A DNA stretch of 6,908 nt, from assembly GCA_041743655.1 (NCBI GenBank), contig JBGTMJ010000026.1:1-6908 (forward strand). Direction: 5' to 3'. Shown in pieces: positions 5,174 to 6,908 of the stretch (positions are counted from its first letter, which is position 1; each line of letters opens with the position of its first letter). The translations under genes were made by a program, and so were the position numbers. The notes under the pieces are model-generated. The model was not told where the DNA came from. It saw only the letters and a list, made by a program, of their open reading frames with translations, and did no database searches. Origin of the DNA: JARIHD01 sp041743655 (GTDB lineage Bacteria; Patescibacteriota; Saccharimonadia; Saccharimonadales; UBA4665).

Positions 5174-6670
5174 ATGAACTGGAAGGTTATTTGGCGCTCC
5201 TTTGGGCACGCAGACATGCGCAAGCGTGTATTTGCTGCGATTGGTATTTTACTGATATTCCGTATCCTGGCACACATCCCTGTACCGATTAGCGACCCGC
5301 AGACCCTGAGACAAGTCCTGGAGAACATTTTCAATACCGCAGACACTCCTCAGTTGCTGAGCTTTATTAACATACTTTCTGGTGGTGCACTGGCTAACTT
5401 TTCGATAATGATTGCTGGTCTTGGACCGTACATTAATGCCTCAATCATCATGCAACTGCTCACGAAAGCTATCCCCAAGCTTGAAGCCTTGCAAAAAGAA
5501 GGGGAGTACGGCCAAAAAAAGATTAACCAGATGACCCGTATACTGACATTCCCTCTGGCTATCTTGCAATCCATTGGCGCTATTTACCTGATACGTCAGT
5601 CTGCCCAGCAAATTGGTGGCATTGGGGACATAACTGCTAATACTTCGATCCTGCAATGGGTTCTGATGGTTGCTGCTCTGACTGGCGGCTCCATGATGCT
5701 GATGTGGTTGGGAGAGCTTGTTACTGAACAGAATATCGGTAATGGTATATCACTGCTTATTACTGTAAGTATTGTGAGCAGCCTGCCCGCTGCTGTTGCA
5801 GGCATCTGGGGAGGTATATTTGATGGCACGAGCCACTGGCCTGTACTGGGGATGACATTACCAGTCAACAGAGGAGGTTTGATATATGCGCTTATTCTAC
5901 TTGCTGTTGTGTTAATTGTGACGTGGCTTGTCGTTATGCTGAACGAAGCGGCACGGCGTATAACTATCAATTACGCCAAACGTGTCCAAGGTAACCGCAT
6001 TTACGGCGGTGTCACAACTATATTGCCGGTTAAACTGATCACGGCTGGCGTAGTGCCGATCATATTTGCTGTTGCGTTTTTGAGCGTACCGCCATTCGCC
6101 GGACAAATACTTTCCAGCAATAGTAGCGAACGATTAGCAAGCATAGGACAAGCTCTGGGCACTTGGTTTCAGCCTCCGACTACAGCAACTTTTGCTCTAG
6201 GGGGTATAGAACCATACCTATATCCGTTGGCCTACTTCCTGCTCGTGTTCACGTTCACCTTCTTTTATACCAGTATTACGTTCAATAGTAGGGAGATTGC
6301 AGAAAACCTACAGAAGCAAGGTGGCTTTGTGGAAGGGGTGCGTTCGGGCCATCGTACCGAAAAATACTTAAGCAAGACGGTAAACCGGCTGACATTATTT
6401 GGGGCAACAGCACTCGGTTTACTTGCGATGGCACCGATTATAGCCCAAGCTTTTGTGACTACCAGCATCGCCATTGAAGGCACAAGTGTCCTGATCCTTG
6501 TCGCAGTATCGCTTGAGACGCTACGCGCCTTAGAGTCTAGAGCGCTTATGATCACCTATGACCAATACTCTGACCCCTCATTTTTTGCTGACACGGACAA
6601 GGATGATAGTACTAGTGGCAAGAAACGACTTCTCAGCCTGATACCGTTTAAGCGTACTAAAAGTTCTTAA
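5174..6670 (+). CDS. secY: Preprotein translocase channel subunit SecY
   Basis: SecY forms the membrane channel through which SecA- or ribosome-driven proteins cross or enter the cytoplasmic membrane, with SecE and SecG. The 498 residues show ten hydrophobic segments, roughly at 19-38, 77-97, 122-142, 160-182, 190-212, 234-256, 285-305, 347-368, 405-427 and 433-452. Conserved features include IPVP after TM1 (35-38), the plug region at about 64-76 (SFINILSGGALANF within it), GPYINASIIMQLL (84-96), GNGISLLI (189-196), RRITINYAKR (261-270) and the TM8-TM9 cytosolic loop with Arg390, equivalent to E. coli Arg357. In that loop the usual PGIRPG reads EGVRSG. The cytosolic tail after TM10 is about 25 residues longer than in E. 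coli (443 residues in total). The ATG at 5174 is the only start giving a full N-terminus, since a stop lies in frame at 5159; no Shine-Dalgarno sequence is properly spaced. Confidence 0.98.
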   Translation: MNWKVIWRSFGHADMRKRVFAAIGILLIFRILAHIPVPISDPQTLRQVLENIFNTADTPQLLSFINILSGGALANFSIMIAGLGPYINASIIMQLLTKAIPKLEALQKEGEYGQKKINQMTRILTFPLAILQSIGAIYLIRQSAQQIGGIGDITANTSILQWVLMVAALTGGSMMLMWLGELVTEQNIGNGISLLITVSIVSSLPAAVAGIWGGIFDGTSHWPVLGMTLPVNRGGLIYALILLAVVLIVTWLVVMLNEAARRITINYAKRVQGNRIYGGVTTILPVKLITAGVVPIIFAVAFLSVPPFAGQILSSNSSERLASIGQALGTWFQPPTTATFALGGIEPYLYPLAYFLLVFTFTFFYTSITFNSREIAENLQKQGGFVEGVRSGHRTEKYLSKTVNRLTLFGATALGLLAMAPIIAQAFVTTSIAIEGTSVLILVAVSLETLRALESRALMITYDQYSDPSFFADTDKDDSTSGKKRLLSLIPFKRTKSS

Positions 6671-6676
6671 ACTCTT

Positions 6677-6728
6677 ATAACAAGTATTGTAATTCATTTA
6701 TAGAGCTGATATAATTAACCCTTGTTAT
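6677..6728 (+). repeat. 8-bp inverted repeat bracketing the infA promoter
   Basis: ATAACAAG (6677-6684) is exactly complemented by CTTGTTAT (6721-6728). The arms lie just outside the -35 and over the predicted transcription start, with 36 bases between them. It could be a two-site operator for a DNA-binding protein or chance in an AT-rich spacer. No T tract follows, so it does not look like a terminator for secY. Confidence 0.4.
6687..6715 (+). promoter_or_regulatory. Extended -10 promoter for infA
   Basis: TTGTAA (6687-6692) and a perfect TATAAT (6710-6715) are separated by 17 bases, and TGA directly before TATAAT completes an extended -10 element (TGnTATAAT). Transcription would begin near 6722-6724, leaving a leader of only about 11-13 bases before the infA ATG at 6735. 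This is the best promoter match in the window and suggests that infA, and probably the genes after it, have their own transcript. Confidence 0.7.
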
Positions 6729-6734
6729 CTATTT

Positions 6735-6908
6735 ATGGCTAATAAAGAAGTTATTGAGTTGACGGGGACAATCATTGAGACCTTACCAGGTACTCAGTTT
6801 CGCGTCGAACTCGAGAACGGCCATCAAATAATAGCTCACGTCGCTGGGAAAATGCGTAAACATTACATACGTATTGTGCCCGGAGACAGCGTGACGGTTG
6901 AGTTGACC
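6735..6908 (+). CDS. infA: Translation initiation factor IF-1, 5' part
   Basis: IF-1 binds the A site of the 30S subunit during initiation and works with IF-2 and IF-3. The first 58 codons are present and the gene runs off the window; the family is about 72 residues long, so roughly 14 codons and the stop are missing. The visible protein begins MANKEVIELTGTIIETLPGT and continues with FRVELENGHQIIAHVAGKMR (22-41) and KHYIRIVPGDSVTVEL (42-57), the OB-fold of IF-1 almost residue for residue. No Shine-Dalgarno sequence precedes the ATG. In many bacteria adk and map lie between secY and infA; here only 64 bases separate them. The usual followers rpmJ, rpsM, rpsK, rpsD, rpoA and rplQ would lie beyond the window. 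Confidence 0.96.
   Translation, partial: MANKEVIELTGTIIETLPGTQFRVELENGHQIIAHVAGKMRKHYIRIVPGDSVTVELT

Noticed and set aside
6646..6672. 7-bp inverted repeat GTTTAAG/CTTAAAC around the secY stop as a terminator
   Set aside because: The arms are AT-rich with a 13-base loop and no T tract follows, so it does not meet the pattern of an intrinsic terminator.
1..6908. A previously undescribed multigene system, mobile element, CRISPR array or tRNA
   Set aside because: Every sizeable reading frame belongs to a universally conserved ribosomal-protein, secY or infA gene in near-canonical order, and no repeats, integrase-like genes or tRNA-like folds were seen.

Overview
This window is the 3' half of a bacterial S10 ribosomal-protein cluster joined to the spc cluster. 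It runs rightward without interruption: rpsC (3' end), rplP, rpmC, rpsQ, rplN, rplX, rplE, rpsN, rpsH, rplF, rplR, rpsE, rplO, secY, infA (5' end). Every gene lies on the + strand, starts with ATG and uses the standard code. The 14 visible stops are 12 TAA, 2 TAG and no TGA, and no TGA interrupts a reading frame. This argues against a UGA-recoding lineage such as Gracilibacteria or Absconditabacteria.

The likely source is a member of the Candidate Phyla Radiation (Patescibacteria), with Saccharibacteria as a tentative guess. The main reason is that rpsE (S5) is followed directly by rplO (L15) with a one-base overlap, so rpmD (L30) is missing from its usual place; loss of L30 is a known CPR trait. 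The cluster is also very compact, and adk and map are absent between secY and infA. L30 is missing from some other lineages too, so this placement is an inference.

Layout. Positions 1-4965 hold thirteen ribosomal-protein genes (the first one partial) with gaps of 0-16 bases, four of them overlapping as TAATG. They encode parts of both subunits: S3, S17, S14, S8 and S5 for 30S; L16, L29, L14, L24, L5, L6, L18 and L15 for 50S. Most have a recognisable Shine-Dalgarno sequence inside the end of the preceding gene. Positions 4966-5173 form a 208-base non-coding gap with a terminator-like hairpin, a long imperfect inverted repeat containing competing smaller hairpins, and candidate promoters for secY. 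Positions 5174-6670 encode SecY, the protein-export channel. Positions 6671-6734 hold a good extended -10 promoter. The window ends inside infA (translation initiation factor IF-1).

The genes make up core translation and protein-secretion machinery. I see no mobile element, CRISPR array, tRNA, defence system or previously undescribed multigene system. The least explained part is the structured rplO-secY gap; secY and infA also lack a normal Shine-Dalgarno sequence, unlike most of the ribosomal-protein genes.
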